From Macrocystis pyrifera (lineage: Eukaryota > Sar > Phaeophyceae > Laminariales > Laminariaceae): a stretch of 64,000 bases of DNA. Below are positions 1-13,129 of this stretch, piece after piece. The notes below the pieces were generated by a model. The model ran no database searches, was not told the origin of the DNA, and was given only the letters and a program-made list of their open reading frames with translations. The position numbers and the translations under genes are program-made. The number at the start of each line of letters is the position of its first letter. The stretch's first letter is position 1. The stretch is taken from assembly GCA_031763025.1 (NCBI GenBank), contig JASSKH010000010.1, positions 12,045,427 through 12,109,426 on the forward strand, read 5' to 3'.

Positions 1-120
1 TAAGCCCAAGTTTTTCACGATGGACGATAGACGATAGACGATAGCCCGTCATAGCCTGCCCTCTGCATCTCTATCTCTTACTATTAATAGCTGTTGTCGT
101 CATCAATCTACCCCAAGAAG

Positions 121-264
121 ATGAGCTTCTCCATGAAAGCCTTGATGGTGGCGATGGTCGCGATGGCGGGATCGGTGTCGGCGTTCATCGTTCCGCCGCC
201 AGCGTCCGTGGTCGCGGCAGCATCCCGAGCTCCCCACGCATCAACGCCAGTGTCCTCGCGAACG
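121..264 (+). CDS. GRXS14: Glutaredoxin exon 1: start codon, signal peptide and transit region
   Basis: The ATG at 121 (context AAGATGAG) opens 48 codons ending at a consensus GTAAGA donor at 265, phase 0. The peptide has a Met/Ala/Val-rich hydrophobic core and the SVSAF cleavage motif. A second in-frame ATG lies at codon 5, so either could start without losing the signal peptide. No TATA box is evident in the 120 bases upstream. Confidence 0.85.
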
Positions 265-3200
265 GTAAGAGGCACAGAGAGAGAAAAATAGAGAGTTTTT
301 GTGGGAGAGAGAGAGGGACAGACAGAGACAAGGATAAATGGAGAGGGGGAACGAAGCGGACAAATCGATTCCTGCTGTGTGAAACTTATCAACTCTGCTG
401 GTGCCCAGCTCTGCCTGAAGCTATGTAGGTGTGTGCTGTTGCAGCTTGATCGAGCAGGTGGTGGTTTTGCAACATGTACATACCAGCACTCGCACAGCCG
501 GAGCCTGGTGGTTGAACCCAGAACTACTGCTCAAGCAGGACGCTGCTCTTGCAATTTTGCTATTTTGACGGTACGCCGAGGTTGCTGCGTCGGTTGGGTT
601 CCCTGTATGAGGCTGGACGGGGGGGGGGGGGCGGGGTAGGGGGCTCTGCAGTGTAAACACGGAATGGACCCTGTATCGCCATTCTGATCAGTTGATGTCA
701 CATGAAGCAATGATGAAGCGAAGCATGCACGATATGCATCAAGATCAACCAATGCCACGAGCACTATTTCTACAAACAGCATATTAATATATTAATAGTA
801 GTGTTATTAGTTTTGCCGGTACCTGTCTGTACCTTGAGCAACACTGACCGAGCACCATGCGCGTGTCTGACTGAGCTGGATCTGCTGGCCTGCAACCTGT
901 AATACACAGCAGTACACAGACAGGGAGATTAGAGATCAGCGAAACCATTGACATGTGTATGATATCATTCGCGGAGACGTCCATATCGTTCGAGCCAAGC
1001 GATGCCACACAGGCACTATTTTTATGGTGGGCAGTCGGCATTCCATCCGCGCTATAGAGGGACTACCACTACTGCCACTACGAGTACTACTCGCTGTGTA
1101 CTATTCGTACCTGGCACCAGATATCAAGTTGATTAAGAAACTACAACAGAAGACCTGTAGTCTAGGCCTATCAATCAGCGGCGGGCAGTGTAGTGCCGTC
1201 TGCTCTTGTACCTCTCCTCTACACGCGCAGCTATGCACATCAAGCGAGAGGTACTTGAGACAGACCCCCTCTTTCGGTCCTCCTTGCCTTCTATCAGGAT
1301 AAATCCCTTACCTGGTACGTCGGTAGAGTCGATGACTTACCAAAAGGTGAATTCGGTTGGTTGCCAACAAAACTAATATTTCTTTCTGTACGCTTCACTT
1401 GAAAAAAAAATTACGCGTTCCTCCTCCTGCTGCAGTACGTACTTCTCGCCTGTCAAACGACCACGGAGCATGATCTGCAAGTAGTCGCCGCTCTGCGATG
1501 AAAACGCCCTGCGATCAAGACAAACACTATGAGTAGAAGGGCAGCCGGCACTCTAAAGAGGAGCCAGTACTGCTGTATACCTGGTGTTGTAGTACGGATC
1601 TGCTCCTGCTCCCCCGAACATGGTGTGCAGATAGTTGTCGCCCTGCGATGAACCTGTACTGTCTGTCGGTGTGCTTGCTTGGCCGACCTTTTGGCATAGA
1701 CCGACCCTAACGATGGCCACATTTGGACTGCGCGCTATAAAGCGTGTGGCTTACGGCCCTTTGGATGTCACCGAAGTGTTGCCAAAGCGTTCTCACCCCG
1801 TGTTTTGGCCGTTTCACAAGAAAACGGTTACGAGAAAAACGCCATCATGACGGGCAGCAGAGCAGCAGCCCAAGACACACGCACCAACCATCGCGGCTGT
1901 GCGCACACGGATTTGTCGTGAACGAGGACCACCCGAACTTGCGTTTTGCCGCTCCCTGCTCTTTTCTGCTGCCTTGGTGTGCCGTTCAGCGGTCCGATAT
2001 CTGTGCCAATGCCGAGGGAGCTGGTATGTTTGGTTGCGTCGAAACCGTTTTGTTTGCACCGAAAATCACAAAAAAAATCATCACATGTCACAAACCAAAA
2101 CAGAAGACAAACAGCAGCGTACGCAGCACCAGCTGAATATCACGAAAATAGCCCAATTGCACGCCTTAGAATATTGAAGGCTACGAGTAGGGGCTATCAT
2201 GTATTTTGCGCATGCGTTCGTCTGTCACGCATGTTGGGATCGTTTCTTGAGGTGGCTTGCGTAAGCGGCAGAAACCTTGTACGGCTGTGAAATAAATACG
2301 TACTGGTGCCTGGTACCTGGTAGTAGATATTTTTATACGGTTACCGGTAGTCGAGATGCCTCCCATACCCACCCGACCAAACTGTTTTGTAGTCCGGTTT
2401 TTCCGCTCGGATAGGTTTTCCAATGTTACTATTTATGTAAGAATACCAGTTGGTCTATAGTCTACTGTATTGTTGAAAGTGGTCTTGGAGCCACTGCTGT
2501 ACTTGCTCGATCGACAGCTGACGCTGGGAGCGTGGTGAGCTTAACCCTCGCACCACTGCAGAAACGATTCCGCACTATTTTCAAGTAATTTGACCCCAAA
2601 TCATGGGGTGCAGCAACCAACCGGGTCAAAAGCTTTCATGTTTGCCCATCCGCCCGAGGATACTTGAAATAATGATTAAAATGAAACGAGACCAAAACAA
2701 AAACGTTCCATCTACTGCAGCTGCTGTGGGTTGTTGCTCATCGCCAAGCAAGTACCAAGTATTAATACCAGGGTTCTTTACGGTGAGGTGCGGTGCGGTG
2801 TGGTTAGGTTTTTTCGAAATAGGAAAACCGCACTGAACCGCACCGTAGTATTTCGAATATCCGAACCGCACCGTAGGGTTCCCGACATCTGAAAACCCCA
2901 CCGAACCGCACCGTAGCATTGACGATATTTTAAAACCGCACCGAACCGCACCGTAGGATATATCACAGCTCCGAACCGCGCCCTAGGATTCACAATATCT
3001 GAAAACCGCACCGAACGGCACCATAAGATTCCTCATTTCTTAAAACCGTACCGTACCGCACCGTAGGAATGCCATCGAAATCGCACCGCACCGTGTGCGT
3101 CAAGATACGGTCCCAAAAACCGTTAGATCGGTTATTTAACGGTGCGGTTAACTTGAAACCGTAGAAAACCGTCGTTCCATCGGCCGCGGAACGGTGCAAT

Positions 3201-6200
3201 GGGGTCACGGTTTCGCACGGCTCATGACGGTTTCTGCACGGTTTCGTGTCAAAAGTGTTCCGGCTGGCTTGGTTCATCTCATAGTATTTCATATTTTGAA
3301 TATTTTTGAGGTTGAAAAACGAAAAAAGGTTATATTTATATATTTCTGATGTATTATATACTCCGAGCCTCCCGAAGTACATCCGCCGGAAAATGTGAAA
3401 ATCGCAAATATGAAAATATCAGAAAAAATAGGACACCTGTAAAAACTGAAACATACAAAAATACCAGTATATTGTATATTGTGCCGGCACGCATCGTGCA
3501 ATATGTTTTATTTTATTTACTCTTTTATGTTTTTATTTTTATCTATTTATTTAGTGTTTATTGAATCTGTTTTTTTTTTAATGTGTTCGTGCTGTTGCTC
3601 TTTTGACTTTGCGTTATAAAGTAGAAAGTAAACAAAATGTAACCGGCACGCAAACCGTACGAATCCGAGGGCTTGTATGGTTTATTCATACGCTGCCGGT
3701 AGCGGTTTCGTTGGTGCGTTAGTGCCCCGAGAAAAAAGCGTCAGAAACCGTACGAAACCGCGGTTTTGTACGGTTTATTCATACGGTGCACCGTAGAGAA
3801 ACATCGGTTTTATTAGTGCCCCGATAAAAAGCCTGAGAACCATACGAAACCGCGGTTTTGTACGGTTTATGCATACGCACCGTAGAGAATAGCGTGTGTT
3901 GTACGGTTTTCCCTACGGTGATTGGAACCGCACCGTAGAAAAACCGATTCAACGGGGAACCGAACCGAACCGGACCATATGATATATCCCAAAACCGAAC
4001 CGCACCGTAGGATTCACAGTATCTGAAAATCGCACCGAAAAGCACCGTAGGATTTCCGATTTTTGAAATCCGCACCGAACCACACCGTAGGATTTATCAC
4101 AAAACCGAACCGCACCGTAGGATTCACAATATCTGAAAACCGCACCGAACCGCACCGTAGGATATGTCACAAAACCGAACGGCACCGTAGGATTTACAAT
4201 ACCTGAAAGCCGCACCGAACCGCACGATAAGATTTCCGATTTTCTAAAACCGCACCGAACCGGACCGTAGGATTTTCGATTCGAAAAACCGCACCGTGCA
4301 CGGACGGATAACCGTAAAGATCCCTGATTAATAGCCCGTTGTCACAGGACAGGCTCCTAAAAACTCTAGAGTGGAAGAATACCGCTCAGGGGGAGAAATA
4401 TGTACCAGGTATATACAATACATATTGTATACTTGTTATACAAAACGGTACGGTAGACATCATAACTGAAGCATATCGCACACCTCAAACGAACAAAGAA
4501 CAAGGAGTAGTCAGCGTTATAGGCGTACACGGTCTGATGCGATCGTTTTCTCGATGCCCCCTCCTTCGCGACGGCTCTGATATGACACATGGGTCAGGTT
4601 CTCCGGGCGCAGTCGATGGAGGGCGAGAATCTTCGGCCGGACGTCGCCGAAGCGCTGGAGGAGATGGCGGGGGAGGCTAAGTGAGTCCCTCGAATGTACG
4701 GTACCGTCTCTGCCATGGCGTAGGGTACTTTCTTGCCGCTTGTTTGTCTTGCTCTGGCCGGGATGTACCATCCATACAACACCATGCCATGCCTTACCGT
4801 ACCAATCCATGCCGTAATACCATACCATATACCCACTGAGAACACATGGGTTGTGTTTTGTTTCACAATATTTTTGTAAAAAAAAAAAAGTCAAAAGCTG
4901 TGGGATCGAAAAAATCATCGAAAGTCATATTTTGCAAGTTTGCGTGTGATGTAATCCGAGGTGTGTGTTAACGGTTTTCATCGTGGTTTCCTAAATGCGA
5001 CGGTTTTTGTGCTCAACATATTCGGTATTACCTACTGTATATATTCGGAGGGCGCACGGAAAACAGAAGAAAAAAACGGGCACCATAGTCCTACCAAGAA
5101 GAAATCGTACCATGGTGTGATACAGTAATGAAAAAAGATAAGGGGGTGGATTTCTGGAGGAATTTTACGAAAAGCGACTTTTGTTTTTTTTCATTTTTTG
5201 GTTAGTATACCCCCCCCCCCCCCCCCCCCCCCCCCCCACGTAGTGTTTATGGTAAGGCACCCAAGAGGCAGTTTCATAGTATTCCCATTGCTGTCTCTTG
5301 GAAGTGGCTACACCTGTCATCCATATGCAAGTCCGCCTCACAAGCGGTTCTTACTAGAATGCAGCTCACCCTTCATGCGACTCGCCGGACACCTCACAAC
5401 GCTTCGCGCTCGGTGCGAGCAATGTCTGCCTGGTCGTTGAAAACCCGCCACGCTCCGTCCCGACATTATAGGGGTGCGAGGGTCTATGGTCATACGACTT
5501 CGACCATGCATGAGATCGAGTACATCCCTCCATTCGAGTACACCCCCCCACTCCCCCCGCACCCCCGCTTGGTGGAAGCAATGTCTGCCTGGTCGGTGAA
5601 AACCCGATGTGCTCCGTGCAGGCATTGTGGGGATGCAAGGGTCTATGGTTATACCATTACGGCCGTGCATGCTAATGAGTACCCCCCCCCCGCGCCGCCA
5701 TGCCTCGGTCTTGAAAAGAGGTATATACGTACGTAGTCTTGGGCTACACATATAGCAAAAGTAATAGGAAAGGGTAAGGCACAAGTAGGCAAGATGGATG
5801 CGATCCTAACAGGCCCGAACCTTGACACTAGGATTAAGAGATGTATCTTGATGAATGTGATAGTACCAAAGCTAGAATATGCAGGAGAAGTATGGGAAGG
5901 GAACGCGAAACTCGTAAAACAGTTGGAAACAGTACAAATGACAGCAGCTAAAAAAAATCCTAAGATGCTCAAATACGACTAGTAATACAGTATTAAGAGC
6001 AGAACTGGGAATGCGCCCACTCAAGACAAATAGAGACATGATAAAGTTGAACTGGCAATATAAAGTAAGGAACATGCCCAAAAAGAGGTTGCCAGCCATA
6101 GTTGTTAGAGCTGTATGGGAGAAAGTAACATAAGGGCGAGCTGGAATAAGGTGGGATGGCGTAGTTGAGAAAGTATGGAAGGATCTACGGGGAAACCAGG

Positions 6201-9200
6201 TAGAGATGATGTCCGCCGGGAAGTTTGGGAGGTACAAGGCAGAAGTAGAAGAAAGAATAGAAAGAAGGGAAAGGCTAGCGCTAAGAAACAAGGTGGAATC
6301 GGAAAAACACTTAAGAGATATACGGGGGATTGAGGGAAGGAATAGGAATGAAAACGTATTTGCATGGCCCAATGGACTTCGCGAAAACGCTGAAACTGCG
6401 CTTTCGTGTAGGGGACCTGGACCTGCCAGAAAGAAGAAAGAGGTACACCAGTAGCCGGGAAGAGGAGGAAGTAGACGCACAGATGTGCCCGTGTGGCAAA
6501 GCAATAGAGAGTAGAACTCACATAGTAGAAGAATGTGAAATATACAAGGAGGAACGGGATGTGTTGGAAGAGATGAGGAAAATAGACGAATGTGATATGG
6601 AGGAGTTTGATACAATGAATAGCAGCGAGAAAACGATCGCTATCCTAGGAGATAGATGGTGGCCACAGGAGGCCAAACAGGAAGGGGATAAGATTAGCAA
6701 AAAGTTTCTATGTAATTTATGGAAACAACGTAATGAGCGCCCAATTGTTGGAGGTGTCTCTATTAGGAGTAGGAACGGTGCTCCGTCTCGAAAGGGATGC
6801 GTGGTCAATGGTCAAATGCCTAAGGCAAGCAACAAATGAGGACGTCCCCCCCCCCCCCCCCCCCCCCCCCCACGCACGCGCTCCACTTTGCGACCTTGCC
6901 GTCGCTGCCGTCGCCGACACCAGCGGCGTTATCGAGGGCCTGGTGAAGGGAAACAAAGTGATGCTCTTCATGAAGGGCAACAAGATGTTCCCGCAATGCG
7001 GCTTTTCGAACAGCGCCATCCAGGTATGATTTTAGTTGACCCACCTGTAGTGCCCGAAGGGAGGCGGGTCACTGGGTTGTGTGATTAGCCGACTCTCCCG
7101 ACCCTGCTCCCATTTTTTTTGCAAACTTGCTCGCAAAATTGTAGTTTGGGACAAGTTTTTTTTTTTTTTTTTTTTGTCCACATGCGGAGAGATCACGACG
7201 TTGCATCATCTAGGTCCTTGATGATACTAATGTACCTGTCGTTGATGATGATCTGTTTCAGTACAGATCCATACATACCAAAAAATGTGTGCTTAACCCT
7301 TGCTGAACTGCAGTCCCATTTTGTGGACAAACCGGTCTAATTCTATGTAGTTTGTCCCCAAAACGGGCCTGCAGCCTTAATGAAAGGGTCAACTGTTTGG
7401 GGTGATAATGGAATCGTTTTGGTACCTAAAAGAAACAAAGAATGTCGCATAGTCGATGTCTGGGGGGGAAAAAAAGTTTAGGAAATTCACCACTCCGTGA
7501 TCGTCTGAGAAAAAAAAAAAAAAACTTTGCCACCAAAAAATCCGTTCGATGATGCTGCCTCTAAAAAATAAAATAAAAGGCCGTGCCGGCATCGACGTTG
7601 CGGCGTTGAGCTCTATGCGAGCTGAAAAAATAGTCAGCTTTGCTTTTTGCACGAAAGGTGCTGCAGGATAGCGCACAACCAAGCCCATAGCGTAGAGCAG
7701 CAGCGTAGACACGGACGCGCGAGCGTGAACAAATCGAACGTTCGTGGTGGCCCCTTGGGATCGGCGGCCGGCAGCACGAGGTTGCTGCCCCCCCTGTGAA
7801 ACACATACATCTTGTACAGATCAAGTCGCAGTATGTGGTCCTGGTTTACTGCTGCTGTTGGGCATGTGTAAACAACAAGAACGTACCCACACACAGCACT
7901 GACAATCGGCTGCGTGTTGCTATACTGCACTTCGCCGAAACCGGGATTTCGACGGCGCTGCCTGCACCTCTGTGGAAGCGCGCCCCACCTCTAGCTCACG
8001 GGCAAGTTGTTGTCGTGCGTGCGTGCAGCTAGGCTTGCGCCTTGCGGCCAAGGCGGCAGCGCCTGAAATCTGCACGGTGATACTGCTGTATGTAGTCGTA
8101 CATATTCTGTCCGGAAATGTATGTATGGAAGTGTTTATTTTCGTATTTATTCGTAAAACCATTCCTATATTTTCGGACAGAGTGGTGTACGGTAGCGTAT
8201 TTTTACTCGATGGTTTCCTCGCGTGAGACAACAACAGTGAGGCGTTCGCATCTGAACGATAGGGACGGACTCGCTTCCCGCTGCATCAAGGCCCGATCAC
8301 GGATGGTCTTTGCTGCGGCGATGACAACGGGTGTGATGGCAGTCGCTCGGCGTGCGGTCGCGTTCATGTCTACAGTAGCAAGCACCGTTTGCCCGATACA
8401 ATGAAGACTGAACGTCCGTTTTTTTTTTTTCTCGTGTCGGGATATATTCGAATTTCTCATCAACAGTCGACTCATCACGAGAGGGTCAACTCCTGGAGCA
8501 GATTTCTTGTCGGCTACTTGTCGGATTCAATCGCGGATTGCATTGCTGTTTGCGCAAAGTCCTGGCGCGGGCGCTTATTGGTATATAGATTTTCTATGAA
8601 TAGTGGTGTCAAAAAGTTCTTCCCTAGACAGAAATATACGAATACGAGTACAACCTCATTATTAGATATATATAAAACTCAAGAATATCGCAATATTTGA
8701 CATTTAGAGCCAAATTATGTGCCTCACGAGTTTTATACGGACGTCGAGTATAGCGATATTTTCGCCATACGTGGTCCGCAACACACAAATATATGCTTGG
8801 GGTATTTTTACCCCAAACATCTTTTTTGTTGGTAGAGCCGAATTTGGCAGACAAAATTGGAAACAGCCTGTCCCCTCTACTCGGTCATCCGATCATTACC
8901 CTGCCAGCAAGCACCACAACAGCAGCAGCAGCAGTGGTGGCCGCCACGACTTGGTTGAATGAGTACGGCAGACGTGTGCTCCCTTGGTCGGGGAGAGGCG
9001 GATGCTCGGGATGCCCCGGTTCAGCGGCACCAGCACAGCACCCAGTGCTCTGGCTGGGCGTCTTTCTGCCGGAGTTGCCACACCGCACGCCCCACCTCAT
9101 CCGGGAACAAGCGGGTAGCGCCAACCCGACCTTTAGTTTTTGGCGGACACGTCTCAGCACGAGCACGAGACGCGCCATCGTCTATGCCAAGAGCCAAATC

Positions 9201-11610
9201 CATGGTGTACGCGGGCGCTGTAGCCTGCCGAGCTACGTAGAGAAGCAGCTGCAGCAGCAGCAGCAGCGACGTCCTCCAGCCCACGCGATGTTCTACGTGT
9301 TTGTGCACTTGCCGCCTATTTTTATTTCACCCAGATGTTTTATCTCACGCTGTTCTGGCAAGAAACCCGATATTGAGTTTTATATCGAGGGATTTGCGTG
9401 TACGAGAATCGCGATATAGAATTCGGCGCAAAGAGTCGAAATATCACCCTCTGTTGAGTTTTTATATATGTCTATTAGTCGAGTTTTCCCGCATATTTCC
9501 ACGAAAATAGACGGGAAAAAAAAAAATCTGCGGATAAAAACACAACCAATCACCGGCTCATTCTGCATCGATGGGATGTGCCTGTGGACCGCCATCATCC
9601 AATTCGTTTCCTGTGTGGAGAAACCAGGTATTCGGTGCTTCACGTGAATGTAGTCTAAAACCAAGTAAATAGAGTGGTGGCAGACTACTTTCAAAATATT
9701 AGTTGTTTCGATTTTTTTGGAACAGATTCGCGAGTAAGACTGGACATTTTTTTTGCGTCTAAAACGAATCAATTCCCATGCCCTAACTGTAAACTGCAGG
9801 CCGTAAGGCTCCCACCCTATACATACCACGCGAGCATTTTTTTTTTTTCTAAGATATTCGATAGTTCGTGAGATATTCGTAAAATTTGTTTGCCGCAACG
9901 TGACGTGGGCCCAGAGGAACCTACATACTAAAAATAGTATGTACGATACACTACATACTATAAAAGGCGTTTACGATACACTCACTACATACTAAAAATC
10001 GTACGTGTTGCTTGGGTGAGGCTTGCCCCTGGTGTACACCATGACCGACAGGTCAACCGCATGCAATAATGTATGTACCTGGTATGTATGTATCGTATCG
10101 TATGTTCAATGTGCGTACGTACGATCGTCTGTTAGTTGCCATTGCGCTGCACAGCAGTACGGCTTGATCGGTGAGCACGCTGTGTGATGGTATTGAAGAT
10201 GATGGTGATCTCACATTAGCTCGTTTCCCTGAAATCCTGCCTGTGGTCACAAAACAGGCTGTAACAAAATGCATCTCGATGGCAGAAAACACAAACAAGT
10301 ACGAAATAGTGCTGCACGGCAGCAGCATCACACCAGTCCGTAAGGGAAAAGGTAGTATTATAGCGAGCTGTGGTATACCATCCCGTATCACTTGCGACCA
10401 AATCACACCAGGAACATATCCATGGTATTATATGTACACTCGAAAAAAAGAAAAGGAAAAAGAAAAACATGAAGAGGGAACGGAAAGAAGAAAAGGGGGG
10501 GAAAAAAATGTATGCGTGTGCTATGAGCGCCCACTTCGGGGTATTTCGGGGTAATTCCGGGCAAATTCGGGTAATTTTGGTCGAAAATGTTGCATTTAAA
10601 AAAAGAAAAACTCCGCGGCTATCGACGTAGCTCGCGACGGCGGTCACGGCCATTATTGTTTCACGTTCCAATTATTTTTTTTATTCAACCCATATGGAGT
10701 CTGAAAAGTGAATGTACTAATTGTCCCGCATGGACCATACGCTAGCTCAAGTGCTGCGGGGTGGAAGGGTGGAAGAAACCCTATACTCTGCACGATCTGC
10801 GCGGACATCTGTGCCTGTATGTGTAAAAGTGCTGCACAACATTTCGTAGAAGGCAGGTTAGGATCTACTGTAGTTGATCTACAGATATAGATCAGATAGA
10901 TCGTCATCTGAATATGTGTCCGGTAGCGCGCAAGGTTTGCGGTTTTTGCAGAGGCGTGCGGCCTAGGCGCGCGTGCCGGGGAGACGGGTATCTGCTGCGG
11001 GCCGGCTGTTCCGGGGGGGGGGGGGTGGGGAGGGGGGGGGGGGGGGGGGGCTCTTCCAACTGATCTATTCTGAATTATCAGCCGTTGCACTCATCGGCTG
11101 TCCTATTGCTATATGTATGGCTAGGCTGTTAATCGGATCGAAAGTTGGATGAAGGTCGATTCCGGCAATCTCGATTACGATCCATTTTTTTTGTTTTCCA
11201 TGATGAAGCGACTCGCTTGAACTTTTGAATGAAACGAACGGACGAGCGAAACAAGCCATCATGACACCCCCCTCCCCTTGCCCGCGCCTGCCTGCGCCTG
11301 GGTAAGGTAGGGGGGGGCAATACAGCCGGTCAAAGACGTCGTGAATACATACTACAGTAGTGTACAGTAGTGGTCAATACCGACACTACATAGCGGCAAT
11401 CGGCACTAATCCGCACACTGCCTGCCGCACTGGCTAATTCCACCTTTGCCAAGCGATTCCACATTGCATTGCATACGTGGCAACGTACGTAGTATCTCTG
11501 TGGCGTAGCTTTGTGACCACAGAACTTGGATCTCTCTAGGATTGAAGAATCGGCACAGACACTGGTCGTGGTGGATGTCGACGGGTAGAAAGAACGGTTT
11601 GATGTGAAGA

Positions 11611-11642
<32 letters not shown>

Positions 11643-13094
11643 GGCGCTTTGAGCGGGCAACCGGCACTGCAGAGAGACAACTACTACTGCTGTATCGGCA
11701 GAAGAAGCCACTCCGCACAGTACCACGCTCATGAAACCATCTGCGCCAAGCGACTCCACCGGCACTATAGAGGGACCACTTCTACTGATGTAGATATCGG
11801 CAACAATACGCGCCTCCGTTTTGCGATTGCGATGTCGATTTGTGCTTTTCGTGATCAGGTGCTTCGGGCGTGTGACGTGGAGTTCGAGACGTACGACGTG
11901 CTCAGCAACCCGGCGGTGCGCGAGGCAATCAAGGTGAGCGAGGTTTCGACGAGGGGGGGGGGTGTACTCGATAAGAAAGATGTACTCGATCTCATGCATG
12001 GCCGTAGTCGTATGACCATAGACCCTCGCATCCCTACAATGCCGGGACGGAGCATGTCGGGTTTTCACCGACCTGGCAGACATTGCTTGCACCAAGCGCG
12101 AAGCGCCGTGAGGTGTCCGGCGAGTCGCATGAAGGGTGAGCTGCATCCTACTAAGAACCGCTTGTGAGGCGGACTTGCATATGGATGACAGCCTCAATTA
12201 GTTAGTTTAATTTCCGGTGTAGCCACTTCCAGAGACAGCAATGGGAGTACTATGCAACTGCCTCTTGGATGCCTTACCTTGAAACACTACGTGATACGAT
12301 CAACTCCCTTGTGCAGAGTAAAGGTTCTTTACTTCGCACAAATGATCTCACTCGACAACCAGCTGTGGGCGACCGCCAAAAAAAAAAAAAAAAAAAAACG
12401 GTACCCTGGATGTCTAGCTCACGTAGTTTGCGGCATGTTTTACATTGTCGTTGCCAACCGACGCCAACCCAACCCATATATAATATATATACTGGGGGGG
12501 GGGGGGGGGGGGGGGGATGGTCTTTCCTTGTGCGCATGTGTTTTATGTCGTGTACGTTTACGCCAAGTGTAACGGTTCTCGACTACATTTTCACAGCTCG
12601 GATAGGTCGTCGATTCCCGCTTCCATGATTTAGATGTTTCAAGGCAAATATATATAGATTATATTCCCGATTTTGTATTATCTATATTTATGATCCAAAT
12701 TAGCTCATGTCCTCCGGATGGGACCCGCACATGTTCTTCGTGGTCTTGCACACTTTTCTTGGTGTCGGATGTGATGCACCGTTGTCTGCAGATCCTCCAC
12801 AACCTCCGCAGATGAGGAACTAGATGATCTATCTGTAGATATATAGATCATGGTCTGTCCGAAGTGCGTTAATTTTTTTATATTGAAGAAGCGTAACATC
12901 AGCCACCCGACGTGAGGTCAGCTTTTATTGCTGAAGCGTCTCCAGCCGGCTGTAAAACTCCACCGGGCCCCGATCTGGCAGAAGCAATTCCAATTGAGAC
13001 TTGCGAGTCCTTATATTAATGTTTTGTGTGCGTGAGGACTGCACACAGCCCTTGTGATTTTTTTTTATTTTTATTTTTTGGCAGTTGCTCTTGG

Positions 13095-13129
<35 letters not shown>

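Larger units (their letters stand above)
7024..11489 (+). other. Intron 3, transposon-scarred
   Basis: No further exon or intact element found. It contains T/A homopolymers (7159-7176, 7511-7524), a CAGCAG-rich patch at 9246-9270, a pyrimidine/purine strand switch at 10440-10500 and G-runs at 11013-11050. A few TIR-like foldbacks and short tandem repeats are listed separately. Confidence 0.5.

Noticed and set aside
8389-9419. Several plus-strand frames in intron 3
   Set aside because: Low complexity (CAG-rich) or AT-rich, no splice-compatible domain; shadows of repeats.
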